Positions 39,691-51,921 are shown, numbered from the stretch's first letter. The stretch is 64,000 nucleotides of DNA from Daphnia carinata (GCF_022539665.2 NC_081331.1:13176638-13240637); one strand, 5' to 3'. Notes: generated by a model from the letters alone, not told the origin. Numbers and translations: made by a program.

Positions 39691-40351
39691 GTCAAAATCG
39701 GCCAAAAATAAAATCTTTTGGAATTCGATGAAAATCATACATTATGTTCAGAATTTAACGCTGATTCACAAAAAGCCATTGTTTTCTTGTCAAGTTAGCC
39801 GTTTTTGAAATATACCCAATATTCGTGCAAAAAATGAGAAAAGTCGGGCTTATTTAAGTAGTCGGGCTTAAAAAATTTTTCTGCAAAAACTGGCACTCAT
39901 CAAATTGGTTGAATACCGCAGGATTTATTCCATATTGAATGCTGATTCCGACAAAAGTGTTATTTTATTCATTAAGTCAACCATTTCGGAAATACACCGA
40001 ATATACCTATGCTGCATCGCGCTAGCGCTGTAGCGTACTGGCGCGCTAGCATTGTGTCAAATATTCGGTGTGTTTCAAAAACGAGTAACTTAATGAAAAA
40101 AAATAGCAATTTTCCCGTAATCAGCACTAAATTTTGACTATATCCTGTGATTTTCAACCAATTCGAATGAATGTCAGTTTTTGCAGTTACAAATTTTAAG
40201 CCCGACAAAATTGGCCCGGCCTTGTGTTTTTGACGTTTAATTTAAATGCGATAAAGCCAATTGAAAAATAAAGTTGATTTCCGTGATCAGCATTTAATTC
40301 TGAATCGAAATCATTTATTTTTAGCCAAATTTTAAATTTGGCCAAAAATGA

Positions 40352-40383
40352 AAAAGTGAGAAGGCTATAGCCTTCCCACTTTT
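40352..40383. repeat. 32-bp palindrome, repeat copy 2 (one mismatch)
   Basis: Same palindrome as at 39659 but with A in place of one G in the left arm (AAAAGTGAGAAGGCTA), which breaks one base pair. Confidence 0.95.
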
Positions 40384-41010
40384 GCCAAAATCCGCAAAAA
40401 ATGAAAACCCTTAGAATGCGATAAAAATCACACAGAACATTCAAAATTAAACGCTGATTTCGATAAAGTGGTTTGTTTTCTCGTCAAACAAGTTGTTTTT
40501 TAAATAATGGGAAACAAAATGCTGGTGGCGCACACATTTGGGTTTGTTGTTTTTTACAATTTATTCAATAACTACTGGCCCTGTTGAAAAACAAACGACA
40601 AATTTGTGATTTTCGTTTAATGTCGAATCAAAATCCTGTATTATTATAGCTATATCTAAAAAAAATCTTATCTAAAAATAAGCCCGACGTTTTCGGGCTT
40701 ATTTTATCGGGCTTAATTTTTGGTATAGCAGAAATTCAGTTTTGTAATTTTAACATAAAATTTAATATAACTTAACCTAAAATAAGACGCCGATGCCAGG
40801 AAAATTATTTGTTTTTTCGTCAAACTGGTCGTTTTTGTAATAAATGGAAATAACGAACTGCTGGCGCGCTAGCACTTATCACCCGTTTTTTCCGTTTATT
40901 CAAAAAGCTATAAGGCCAACGTAAAAATAAACTTCATTTTTGTGATTCTCGTTCAATTTTGAATCGGATTCATGTATTTAAAATGAAATTTAAATTTTGG
41001 CCAAAAATGA

Positions 41011-41042
41011 AAAAGTGGGAAGGCTATAGCCTTCCCACTTTT
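41011..41042. repeat. Perfect 32-bp palindrome, repeat copy 3
   Basis: Identical to copy 1. The palindrome is better conserved than much of the surrounding repeat unit. Confidence 0.95.
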
Positions 41043-41790
41043 GTCAAAATCGGCGAAAAACGAAATCTCTTAGAATTCCATGAAAATCACACAATATAAT
41101 CAGAATTCAACGCTGATTCAGAAAACGCCATTCGTTTTCTTGTCAAGTTACCCGTTTTTGAATTACACCGAATATTCGTGCCAAAAATAAAAAAGTCGGG
41201 CTTATTTAGTCGGGCTTAAAATTTCTTTCTGCAAAAACTGGTACTCATCGGAATTGGTTGAGTACCATAGGATATACTCAAAATTGAATGCTCATTCCGA
41301 TAAAATGGTTATTTTTTTTCATTAGGCCAACCATTTTGGAAATACACCGAATATATCTATGCTGCATCGCGCTATAGCGTACTGGCGCGCTAGCTCTATA
41401 GCGAGCTTGGTTGAATATCACACCATATACTAAAAATGGTAAACTGATTCCGGAGAATCATGCTCATCACCTGTTCATTGCTAAAATCAAGATTTTGAAA
41501 AAATACGCAACTGGTGGAAAAGTCGGGTTTATTATTTTGTCGGGCTTATTTTCAAGGCCAACAGTTTCACGAAAAGGATTGTTATATTGAATCAAAATGG
41601 GTGTAAAGCCATTTTTGATTCCGTTTTATTTAAATACTAATTGATTTGTGAAAAAAATGTAATATTTTTTCATCAGCATTCAGTTGTGGTAAATGAAATT
41701 TACTTCTAATTCCATTCCAATTTAACATAATAAGCCAAATTTCTTGTATCAAAATCGGGCTTAAACTTTTGCGCTTATTTTATTTTTGGC

Positions 41791-42308
41791 AAAAATCTAA
41801 ATGTAGCATAATATGCAAGAAGTGTTTTCAAACAAAATTCGATTTTTTGTTTTTGGTTTTAGAGGTAGGTTTCGTTATTTCAAGTTGATATTTTAGCCGG
41901 GTTCATTTCCTTTATGGGAGGGGGAGATTTAAGTTCGTTTTCTAAGTGAATGGTGCCTATATGACTGGACGACATTGTCACTAGACGACAGTGCAGGATC
42001 TCTATAAAATCGTCGAAATACATATTAAATCAGAGAAGAGGGGTTGTCAACAAAATATGGGTAAAATAGCTTTCCGTAAAAACAATCCATCTGCAGTTCT
42101 CCATACATGTCATAGAACTCGATTTCAGTTACAACTTATATATTGGAAGATAGTTCTGCATTTTTACGCAAACTGATCTGAATAAAATAAAAGAACCGGG
42201 ATAGGTGGACATATAATGGCTACCAACTATTTTTAAACAAATTCGATAGCGTGGCGCTATGTGGACCATGGCACTCATCTATCCAGCATTAAACATCACA
42301 ACGCTTAT
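41791..42308. other. Spacer after repeat array, downstream of VWA8
   Basis: About 500 nt between the repeat array and the VWA8 stop codon. A 61-codon plus-strand ORF (41991-42176) has no recognisable similarity. This should hold the VWA8 3' UTR; no clear AATAAA on the minus strand was found. Confidence 0.5.
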
Positions 42309-45300
42309 TTATGTAGATAACAAGACCGATGTAAAGACCTGTTGCAAAATCTGGGGTAGCTTTTCTAAGTCCATGCAAACATAGGAGCTGCCTGCTGGTA
42401 ACTTCTGCGAAATTCGATTGGCCTATAAAGCAATCCAGTTTAATATCAGCACATTTATGTCATGCTAGACTTATGTTTACCTGGTCACCTAGCGATCCTA
42501 TGAAAACGACTGCGGACCTGAAAGTAAATATATAAATAAATGTACGAATCCTTTTCAATCCCTAGGTAAAAAAATTACCGAACGTTCTCTGTTGACGCAA
42601 GTGCTTCTGCAAGATGTGCAGCCGGAATACCATAACGATCCAGGTTGGCATCAGATAAAAGAATCACGAAGGCTTCGTCTATATCAGTTGCCTCACTTAA
42701 GCTGGCAACAGATTGCTTTGAAGCTTCCAAAGTGTGATCTCCGGCCATGCAAAACTGTGAATGCGCATGCATGTTCAGTAAAACTTCGAATCGTTGTTTG
42801 TCATCTTTCGGCGGGCGATCAGCACTGACCAGCTGAAGGTTCAGGGTTTCCCCAGAATGACCCACTATATCATACCGCCATTTTTCTGAGTGACCATCTA
42901 GTGCTTCCATGAATAACAACACGGCGGCCATTTCTCTTTCAAGACGACGATCGTAGCTATTAAATCTGCAAAGGACAATCGTAAACGATGGGCCTAGTTA
43001 TTGGACTCTAGTTCACTAGTACCTATACATGCTTCCCGAAACGTCTACTAAAAGCCTCAAATGTTTCGGCTTTTCCGGTGGTGCTCCTAACTCAGGATGA
43101 AGTTCCGCTCTTCTGCGGTAAATATTCTTTTCACCCGTAAGACCTTCAATGATCTTGGTGTCGTCTAAGTCTCCGTAAGTTTGATGTCTCATCCATTGTC
43201 GCTCTTTGCCTTTTGCTTGTATATTGTCCAAAATTACTTTTAGCGCCAGTACCTGTATAATCAAAAGTATCAGCCACGAAACCACGAAAATAATTATAAA
43301 ATAGCAATACTTGTTTTTGGATACTTGAAGAGAATTTTTGATATAGCTCGGCGTCAACCGGGTCCATGCGAATCTGTTTCAGACGCTCTTGATATGCTTT
43401 TTTCCCCATCTCTCTCGCTGCTCGTTGGATCTCTTCAGGAACCGCTGCCTTGTCTTCATCTGATACCTAACGAATACGCAAATTTATCTACGATATGAAG
43501 TTATACAAGAACGTAATTAAAAATACTTGATGAACATCATGCCCAGCGTCAAGTCTGTAGGGTCCACCACGTCCACCTAAACCAGCTGTGTCACGACCTC
43601 CGGTTCCACCAGCCCAGGTATTGCCACCGACGTGAGGCGTGTTTTTCGGATCAATTTTTCCTACTTTTGGGCCTGACACGTCACCGCTTTCTTGGGTTCG
43701 CTTAATTGTTAATTGTCCAACATCATCTATGCATTTACGACCAAGTATTTACGTTCTATGTTCGGCGGAAATAAGACATAAAAAAACATACCACCAATGT
43801 TGCTTCGCCAAACTTCGAGTGATTTAGCAAGTTGTGATTGGTTGATCTCCCAAAGCCGAATCAATCCATAATCATCTACAGTAACGACACTTCCATGGTC
43901 ATAGGCACAAACATGAGTTTTTTTGTCCGAATTTCCATAGCGACGCCTTGGCTCCGAACTATTTCCAAAGGCAAAAATATATATTTTTACTGTCGGCACG
44001 TTTTCAAAATGGCTACTTGCATATCATACTTTGGAATTGGAATATATCTCAGAGTCTGTCCAGACAAATCTGCTATTTGTAAAAAATTTGAATTTTTCTT
44101 ACGATCAATTGGTTTTGGTACCTCCTCGTCTGTTGCGATTCTCACAACCTTTCCAAATTAACAATTTAAGGTGAACCAGTAGAGTGTTAACAAAAAAATA
44201 GGTGAATTACTGAATCATTTGTTGGAAGTAAAACGACATTAGTTGAATCGGTGCAGGCACAGCCGGGCCATAGAAGAAGTTCATTTTGTGGAATAGTCAT
44301 ATGAGCTCCGTAATAGTTTTTCATGGTAAAAAGTGCCTTGCTATCCGAACGGCTAACTATATTGGATGTGACCGGATCCAAGGTCTGTGATTCTTCAATT
44401 ACTTGCAATGAACCATTCTTGACATCAAACAGGAATTTTCTATGTAATTAATTTACCAATTAATTAAAGGAGTTGCAAATGCTGTGTAATCTAAGAACTT
44501 ACTGATTTGAGTCTTGTGACTGGATTATGATTTTATCATTCATCACAGCAAAAACGCTTTGAATATTGAAGTCCATCTGATATGCTGTACTATCTGTTTC
44601 ATTAGGGTTGAATAATTGTATATGGGTTCCTTGTGGTTCATAAAAAACCTAGAATCGACCGCACAGTTTGCATGAATAATGACAAATCATTAGCCATCTT
44701 ATCTAAAATTACAAGTGTGTCCAAATCAGGCAACCCTCCAGCCAAAATCATTTGGTTATTGGTGTTTTTACCACCAATCCACCTTTGGCCCAGCCGACCA
44801 AGAGAAGAATTCGTGACCGAGGAGGTAGGCCTAAAGTCACATGTTCCAATGGTCTGGTTTACGTAGTCAAACATCACTAACCTGCATCTCTATGGATTGA
44901 TTGAATAAAAAAAAAAGAAAATGATGTCAAATTAATACCACGAATAAGCGTATGAAGTTTTACCTCTGGATCAAAGATAAAAATTTGATCTTTCATTGCC
45001 GACAGCTGTAGTCGGCATTGGTTGGCGTAAAAACCAGGATCGATGAAGCGGTCTAATTGCGTTTCTAGCAATCGGTTGGTTTTTAAATCCAGACTATAGA
45101 GGACGGCAGGACTCGTAGTGAGGACGTGAACAGTATTTTCCTTTGAGGTCACCAGACCATGAATCCACTGCGTTTCACCAATTGGCAATTTCCAATTTGT
45201 TTTCTGCTCGGAAAACCATAGAAGTCGTGCCTCTGTTGGTGCTAGAAGAGAACTTGTACCCCGAGTTGAAAAGGATCCGGACAAACCGACAGGTCTCTTT

Positions 45301-48300
45301 GCGGCATTTACTGTATGAAGCGGAAGGATTTTCCATTGGCCACCAAAGATAGGCGCAGCAAGGGGCTGCTGAACCGCAAGCGTAACATTATTCACAGATG
45401 CACCCAAAGGAATCCCATTTTCGTGAAAAACTCGCGTAATCAACTCTTTGGCTTCCGGGCTATCAGTGAAAATAATGGTTGAATTTTTTTTTCCTGTAAA
45501 AATACCGATTACCTTGTGAATGCTCACCTATAGGCATCAAAATCGAAAACATTGGAAACTGTGCGCACGATACCGTCTTTTGGGTAGCGCTGTTGCCATA
45601 AATCAACATGAAGGTTTGAAATTAAAGCGAAGAATAATTTTTTTTACCTCCAAATGCTTCACCACGTTAATGACCTCTCGTGTGGAATAAGGATAATTAA
45701 GCATGCCTTGATCTGCAAGGCTTCTCAGCTGAGAAAACGCCTGGACTACAGACCTCAAAGTTTTATCTGATAAGCTTGGCCCAAAATGGCGCAGTAACTC
45801 CAACTCGGATTCCAAACTCGGGTTTTCTATGGCATGGACGCTGAACACATCACCTGTGACAGAGTAAAATTTTAAACGTGCGTTATAAGATACAATATTA
45901 CTGCGTGTACCCAAAGCTGCAAAAAAATCGTTTCCGAGGAAAGGAAAACCTGGGCGGTTGGCAAGGACAATCATTCGAAAATCAGGATGAAGTCGAACAA
46001 TATCAGTTTCTTTTATGTCACTTCGCACTCCCGTGGGTAATATTCGGCGTCCATCAGACAATAGCATTTCACCATTTTCGATCAGCGTCTGAGAAACCGT
46101 AAGTTCTTTTGTAGTAAAAACTTCTCATGGAACGCTTTAAGACATAAATTTCGAAATTTATGGTTCAATTACCTTCAGAATGCAAGTTACTTGGGTAGGG
46201 GCTTTATCTGCTTCATCTACGATGAGAACACTTCCATCTCTAGCAGCCCTAACCAACGGTGAGTCCTGGAATTCTACTATGCCGTTGAGGACGGTAGGCT
46301 GAACTGTTAAACTTTGTACAGTCGTGTCACTAGACACATAACCAATACAATTGCCGTATGTTAAATACGTACACAAAAATGTATATTTAAATCCTTTACA
46401 AACCGATGGAGTTGAATGTATTCTCTCGGTCGATTCATCAGAGCCAAAAGTCTATCGATAAGCCGGTTCTTGCCAACACCCTGGTTGCCAACAAGTAGTA
46501 AATGATCGCCCAAAATGAAGTCCTGAAGTAATGCTTCCAACACACGTAGATGCTGTCATATCAAAAACATGACTGATCAGTTGCTTTACTTAAACATTAT
46601 TGTGACATACCTGTCTGGTATCATGAAAGACGACATCCGGTATTTTAGCAAGATTGCCCTGTTGATAAGTTTTAGCTTTGGTCTCCCCAATGGTTAATAT
46701 GCCATTTTTCACTGAGCAACATAACTGGGAATCGTTTGCTTCTAACGGAGCTGTTTTTTCGATTCCACACGATTCCATAGCTCTGCGAAGTGCTTCTTGG
46801 GGTAGTCTTGGTAAAAATTGTGATAAACAAGTTCGCTCTACTAATCTCCATGGGTCACTATTTGGGTATTCCTAATTTATTTAAAATCTTATAGATGTTG
46901 TTTTTGAGATCTTTCAAAGCCTCTTACCTTTAGTCGTTTTGCCAAACGGAGGAGCTGCCGTGTAGAAAGGGATGGTGCCAAACTATTTAGAGTTGGATCG
47001 TTCGATTGGCGCACATGCTGAGCCAATTTCAAAACTGGTTGCATAGTCAACGCGAGTTTATCGCCAACCAACGCTTCGAGTATGTTCACCTCTTCTTCCA
47101 TATTCATCGGACGGAGTGTGTGAAAAAAGAACATGGACAGGACTTCAGGCGACAGCCAGTGACTCGAAGTTTTCCCTGAAAAATATTGGTTTTACTAATT
47201 ACTCAAAAACATTATTCAACAGAAAATTGCCACTACACCTGTGGAATTTGGAGGTTCAGCCAGTGCGACGATTCGAAAATTCTTGTGAACCTTAAACAAT
47301 TTCTTCTCAGCCATAATTTCTTTGGAGCAACCCAGACTTTCCTGAAGAGCATCATAACGATCGTGGTGAAGAATGCGAGACCCATCAAATAGCTGCGCTT
47401 CTCTCTCGTGAATGATGCTTTTAGATTACGCAATAATATTTCAACGACAAAAATTACCACAATAAGCTAAAATTTTTCACCTTTGTAGGGTAAACAGAGT
47501 TCCAGTGTTTATACGATGAAGGCCATCAATGACAGCTATCTTTCCATCTATGGCTGCTTTCAGGAGAGCAGAAGGTGTCCATACAGTGTCACCATTTGAT
47601 AGCGTTGATCTCTGTTGCAGTAAGTCACGTGATGTCATATCCTAGATTTGCGCACTGTTAAGCAAATGGTTTTCAAATAATTTGTAAATGGAAATGAATC
47701 ACCTGATAAAGCATGATAGGCTCTACTTCCAATGATAATAAGTTAGCTAATTGTCGGATAAGCGTACTTTTGCCGCTTCCACGTGTCCCTATTAAGCAAA
47801 TGTCATGAATTTCTATTGATTCCTTCAGTTCGTGAACAACTTGTTGGTGATATTCAGTGGCAATATAATCCTGGATTTGAGCCCCTCGCTGTACGGATGG
47901 ACTAGGAATGTTTTCAATGTTGAGCTGACGTTGCGTAGTGTTGTCAATTTTGAAGGTTTTCATCAGATTTTTTACCATGCTTTGACCGTCTTTTGTCAGA
48001 AAGCTTTTATAAGGGTAAAGCCGATGAAGCACATTACCAACCGACAGATTTGGGTTATTTTCCTAAATCCAACAGAGTTCAAACCAATGTTTTGCATTAC
48101 AATACTATACACTATACCTGTAAAGTGATTACAGATCATAGAAATTTGATAAATTATTGTACCATCAATGCAACTGCTAAGGGTAAAGAACTGATGGGGA
48201 AGTCCGGTAATCCTTGAGCTTCTGACTCGCTTGCATTGATGGCATAGGCAAACGAAGCCAATTCAATCAAAGAACTCTCAGGGACTCCGGGAGCGACTTG

Positions 48301-49341
48301 TCTAAGAGTTAACAATTGATCCTTGAATGATTTTTGTTCGATTTTCAAAGCCTGAAAACGCGAACGAAGCGGAGGATCTAATGGGTGTCCTCGGTATTTT
48401 GGTACAGGAATCCCCAAAGCAATCACTCGAAACTTTTCATCCACACGGACCAGCTTCCAATTTTCAAGATCGGTAGATTTACTAGCCTGGGAATCGTAAA
48501 AAAAGTTCTCGCTGAATATTCTCAAACTCTAGATATTCATGGGTCACGTGAAGTACCTCAAGCAGCTTGTCGTAACGTGCCGAAGAAATTAGAAGTCTTC
48601 CATCTTCCAAGGGCATTTCTCTGTTTTCTAGGAGATTATTCAAGACGGGCAACACGTTTCGTTCTGTTTTTTCTATTCCATCGAGTATTAAAATTCTTCC
48701 ATGAATGGCAGCCCTCACAGCAGCCTGAGAAAAAAAAATGTTAATGCTGAAAAGTGAAAGCCATATTTCAATTTTGAATATGCTGTTGTACTTGATCTTC
48801 AAAATGAGCTGTGCCACTATGAATTTCTCTTCTTTGTTTCAAATCACTTTCTGTAGTATCTCTAGACAAAGCAATATATTCAACTTCTTGATTCACCAAC
48901 TGGGCATACAAATGTGCAATTCTAAATTTTTCTGGTCCCGGAGGTCCAATCAAAAACATATCTTGACCAAGGACATCTTTTTGAAGCATCCACCTTAGCT
49001 TTTTCAATGTTGATTGATCAAGTTCAAGGGGGTCTTTAAAATACAAAATGTGTAACTATGGTATGTATCTTTATACCCCATTTAGGCACAAAATTTCTGA
49101 GCTAATATGCTTTACCATATTTTGTAGGAACCAATTCAACATTCTCGCTTTTCGTCAAATTCCTAGTAACATCTCCTATTTCCAGCGTTTCCCCATTCTT
49201 CAATGATAGTGTTGTCAAGGAAATATATCTCTTGGAAATTTTTTCTCCATAGCCCATATTCGAGCGAATAGAAGAAAAGGTTTTATAACTATTATACTTT
49301 GGTAAATATGGATATACACTTGAAAGGCCTTTAATATACAT
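42309..49341 (-). CDS. Vwa8: VWA8, mitochondrial AAA+ ATPase with von Willebrand A domain
   Basis: Twenty-six minus-strand exons join in phase to 1789 residues (human about 1905). Exons: 49341-49116, 49033-48792, 48724-48557, 48486-48163, 48062-47703, 47641-47481, 47417-47239, 47175-46928, 46871-46611, 46552-46404, 46329-46173, 46088-45911, 45853-45648, 45589-45528, 45459-44964, 44889-44713, 44648-44503, 44439-44211, 44148-44030, 43958-43792, 43726-43527, 43466-43311, 43252-43023, 42956-42579, 42517-42481, 42422-42309. The basic, Ser/Tyr-rich N-terminus suits a mitochondrial presequence. Three P-loop-like sites lie at about 105-111 (GPPGPEK, degenerate), 412-419 (GTRGSGKS, canonical) and 745-752 (GNQGVGKN), with Walker B VDEAD at about 810. 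A Gly-rich HVGGNTWAGGTGGRDTAGLG segment and a C-terminal VWA domain with MIDAS DVSGS (about 1607) follow. Known family: matrix-facing dynein-like AAA+ ATPase of unclear substrate. Identity very secure; exon 24's acceptor is the least certain border. Confidence 0.93.
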
Positions 49342-50113
49342 TATAATCTAACTAAATCGTTTTTTTAAAGAACTAAACGATGCGGCATGAATACAATAAT
49401 AATATTATTGTTCACGTGTGCGGTTAGGTTACACAACACATTAGCAGACAACTTAGTTTTTGAAACAGGGTTGCCAAAATACTTGTGTTGCAACGGATGC
49501 AAAGTTGCACTTGCACCTTGCACCTTGCACGCAGCATCGGTAGTTCGGTACTCTGGGGGTCCAAAAGTTGTCTAATTTTCCATATTTATTGCAACTCTTA
49601 CTGGAAATACCATATTCGAAATTTCGAATACAATGAAGTATTTGTAAATAGCTACTATTTGAACTGAGTTCCATAATGGAACATGGTTCTTTACAGAGCA
49701 TAATTGATTGCGTGAAATGTATGCAATTCCACTTAATTCCAGTTCAGTCATTGCTCAAGAGGCTCATATATTTCAATATGATTTGCATTACAATCGTTTG
49801 CATCTCAAACTGTTTTTTTTTTAATTGCTAGCGATCGCCGGTCGACGTGGACATCTTGGATTATGAAAGAATGACTCTAAATTCCACAACGCACAAGTTT
49901 TAATTCAGAAATTGCAATTTCAAAATATTTTTCATGTTTTCTGATTCTAAGTCAGTAAGTTTACAAATAGCAAATGACAAGGTAAAGGACTGATTCTTTG
50001 GCACGATATGGCACCGTTTACCAAAAATAGTGGTCACACTCGTTGAGCAAGAATAACAATCATCAAGAAATACAAAGTGATCAAATTTTACCATTTGCCG
50101 CGAAAAATTAAAA
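49342..50113. promoter_or_regulatory. Divergent promoter region between VWA8 and IMMP1L
   Basis: The ATGs of the two oppositely oriented genes are 772 bp apart. The interval is AT-rich, has no TATA box that I can place, and contains an imperfect TTGCAC/TTGCACC tandem near 49505-49531. Both genes encode mitochondrial proteins, so a shared bidirectional promoter is plausible (inference). Confidence 0.45.
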
Positions 50114-50653
50114 ATGATTCGCAAATTTTTGGCTAAAGGTTTCGGTGTTGGTTTCTGTATTTTGCAGTATGGCTGTATAGCCCATTGTTTTGTTGAACAT
50201 ATAGCTGAAATGGTGATTGTAAGTGATCAGTTGTACCATTCTCCTGTTGCCTAAGATAATCCTAATTCAGTATCGGCTATTACATTTCGGTTTTGGATAT
50301 TATAGTGTTCTGGACCTTCAATGGAACCTACAATTTATTCTGATGATATAATTATATCAGAGCATATAACTACAAAATTTTCCAAGTATGAGCGAGGAGA
50401 TGTAGTCATACTTAGGTCCCCTTCAAATCCAAAAATGTTCCTGTGTAAAAGGATCATTGGTATTCCTGGAGATAAAATAAAAATCAACAGCATACAGCAC
50501 AGTATTGTTCCTCGAGGACATATTTGGCTAGAAGGGGATAACAAGAACAACTCAACAGATTCAAGATCCTATGGACCAGTACCGCAAGGGCTAGTACGTG
50601 GGAGAGCTTTGTGCAGAATTTGGCCCCTAAATTCAATTCAAATGTTAACATAA
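50114..50653 (+). CDS. Immp1l: Mitochondrial inner membrane protease subunit 1 (IMP1/IMMP1L)
   Basis: Two exons, 50114-50218 and 50306-50653, joined in phase 0 to 150 residues (human 166). A hydrophobic N-terminal anchor with QYGCIAHC is followed by the S26 signal-peptidase box CSGPSMEPT with the nucleophile Ser at about residue 40, then ERGDVVILRSP, the catalytic Lys in LCKRIIGIPGDK (about residue 83), and GHIWLEGDN and DSRSYGPVP. The protease cleaves inner-membrane sorting signals of proteins delivered to the intermembrane space, as a partner of IMP2. The gene is divergent from VWA8 and tandem with the insulin-like gene 345 nt downstream. All catalytic elements are present. Confidence 0.94.
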
Positions 50654-50927
50654 ACTATTTGAGTCATGTTTTCTTCTGTTGTAATCACCCCTATGAGTGA
50701 TTAATTTGCTGTCATTCTGAAAGAAAATTTAATTGAAAAAGTCCTTTTGTCAAGAGAGGGTGTAAGGCAATCTGGGTTCGCATTACACACCTGTACCAAG
50801 GGTAGAGTGGTACACCAGTTTCAGTCTATTTTGGCCATTGTTTGCCGCTTTTCAATCAAATAGAAGGCAGTGTGCGATAGTTGTAGATCGATCGAAGTAC
50901 TAGAGCATGTGCAAGTGGTGCGATGGG

Positions 50928-50935
50928 TATAAATA
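50928..50935 (+). promoter_or_regulatory. TATA box of the IGF-like gene
   Basis: TATAAATA lies about 65-70 nt upstream of the chosen ATG, with pyrimidine/initiator-like sequence (GTCAACTCTTC) about 20-30 nt downstream. This argues that the peptide gene is transcribed from its own promoter and not as read-through from IMMP1L. Confidence 0.55.
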
Positions 50936-50998
50936 TAAGAGGTTGTGTCAACTCTTCTACTAGTTCTATGACAGCTTGCGTGTTAATGAAATCAAAAT

Positions 50999-51776
50999 AT
51001 GCTTTTTCGGAAAATAGTAATTTTGTGGATGGCTGTGAGTCATTATGGGTCAAGCCTGTCAATTCCCAATAATTCTATTCCGAAACATTACTGTGGAAGC
51101 AGTTTGTCGGGCGCGCTTTTTTCTGTTTGTAGGGAAAATGGTTTTGTTACGCATTTTACACCCCGCACCGAGTTCAATCGTAAGTTATTCTTATTCCACT
51201 TCTTTTCTTGTCAGTTTTACCCTTCTAACAATTACCGCACACTTAGGAACCACGCGAGGAATAATTGAAGAATGTTGCATCAATCCCTGCTCAGAAGACC
51301 AATTGAGCCAATATTGCCAGAAAAAAATTGCCAGGATTTCTATACCCATAAAAAGGTATAAAAATGTTAACCTAAGAAAACGCCGGCATTTCTTTACAGA
51401 GCATTCTTGGTGCAGGAAACGATCACAGAAGTTCGTAGACACAAATAAAGTTACCAAAAGTAAGAGAAGCCCAACTTCGGCGTGCACATGTGGAAATAGA
51501 ATCCATTCCGCGCGATCATCCAAGGTTTTTGGAGGTCTTAAGTTTCTCCTTAACATGATTTATATAAATATTTTCCTTTGACAGAATAAAAGGAAAAATC
51601 GTAAGCGTTCTACTAAAGCTCGTCAGACAAAAGATCAGTCTCTGCGCCCTTCCATCGACAAAGCACCTATGGTTACATCTACCACGGAAAGCCCATCTAT
51701 TGTTGAAGCTCAGTATATCGACGATTGGACCTGGAGTGGAGACGAAGAGGGATTGTTTTCAGTCAAATCGCATTAG
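50999..51776 (+). CDS. Insulin/IGF-like peptide precursor with long basic C-terminal extension
   Basis: Three exons, 50999-51179, 51247-51524 and 51585-51776, give 216 residues. The start gives a signal peptide (MLFRKIVILWMAVSHYGSSL). B-domain: CGSSLSGALFSVC (Cys about 32 and 44). A-domain: GIIEECCINPCSEDQLSQYC (Cys about 70, 71, 75, 84), the exact insulin-family spacing. Only about 17 residues lie between the last B-domain Cys and the start of the A-domain, with no dibasic cleavage site, so the chain probably stays single, as in IGF. After the A-domain there are about 130 residues, very Lys/Arg-rich, with RKRR near residue 104, three extra Cys, and an acidic end (YIDDWTWSGDEEGLF). This layout matches arthropod IGF-type peptides (related to fly Ilp6) better than classic two-chain insulins. 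The secreted ligand would act through the insulin receptor. Confidence 0.85.
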
Positions 51777-51921
51777 TCGAGATGCCTTCAAAGAGGTGAA
51801 TCTGTGTTAGAATCTAGTTACCATGACAATCGATGTAGCGAGTTAGGTAGAATTAAAGATGCACATGCATTTCTGAGCTTGAATAACTTTTGAAGTAGTC
51901 GCGCTTGCCTTGACTGTTTTA

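Larger units (their letters stand above)
39060..41790. repeat. Degenerate tandem repeat array, unit about 660-690 bp, with 32-bp palindromes
   Basis: AT-rich DNA in which the same blocks recur in the same order: a TTCAATT-TGAATCG-AATC-TGTATTT block, a 32-bp palindrome, a block with AACGCTGATT, the motif TCGGGCTTA or its complement (about ten copies), TACACCGAATAT, and a GCGCGCTAGC-type palindrome. Palindromes at 39659, 40352 and 41011 give spacings of 693 and 659 bp. Copies near 39590-39910 and 40945-41270 match best; flanking copies at 39060-39330 and 41300-41790 are partial. No ORF, transposase or clear target-site duplication is visible, so it could be a local satellite or a nested non-autonomous element. 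Confidence 0.8.

Noticed and set aside
39060-41790. Regularly spaced palindromes resembling a CRISPR array
   Set aside because: Eukaryotic context, units of about 670 bp that are themselves repetitive, and no short unique spacers; a tandem repeat instead.
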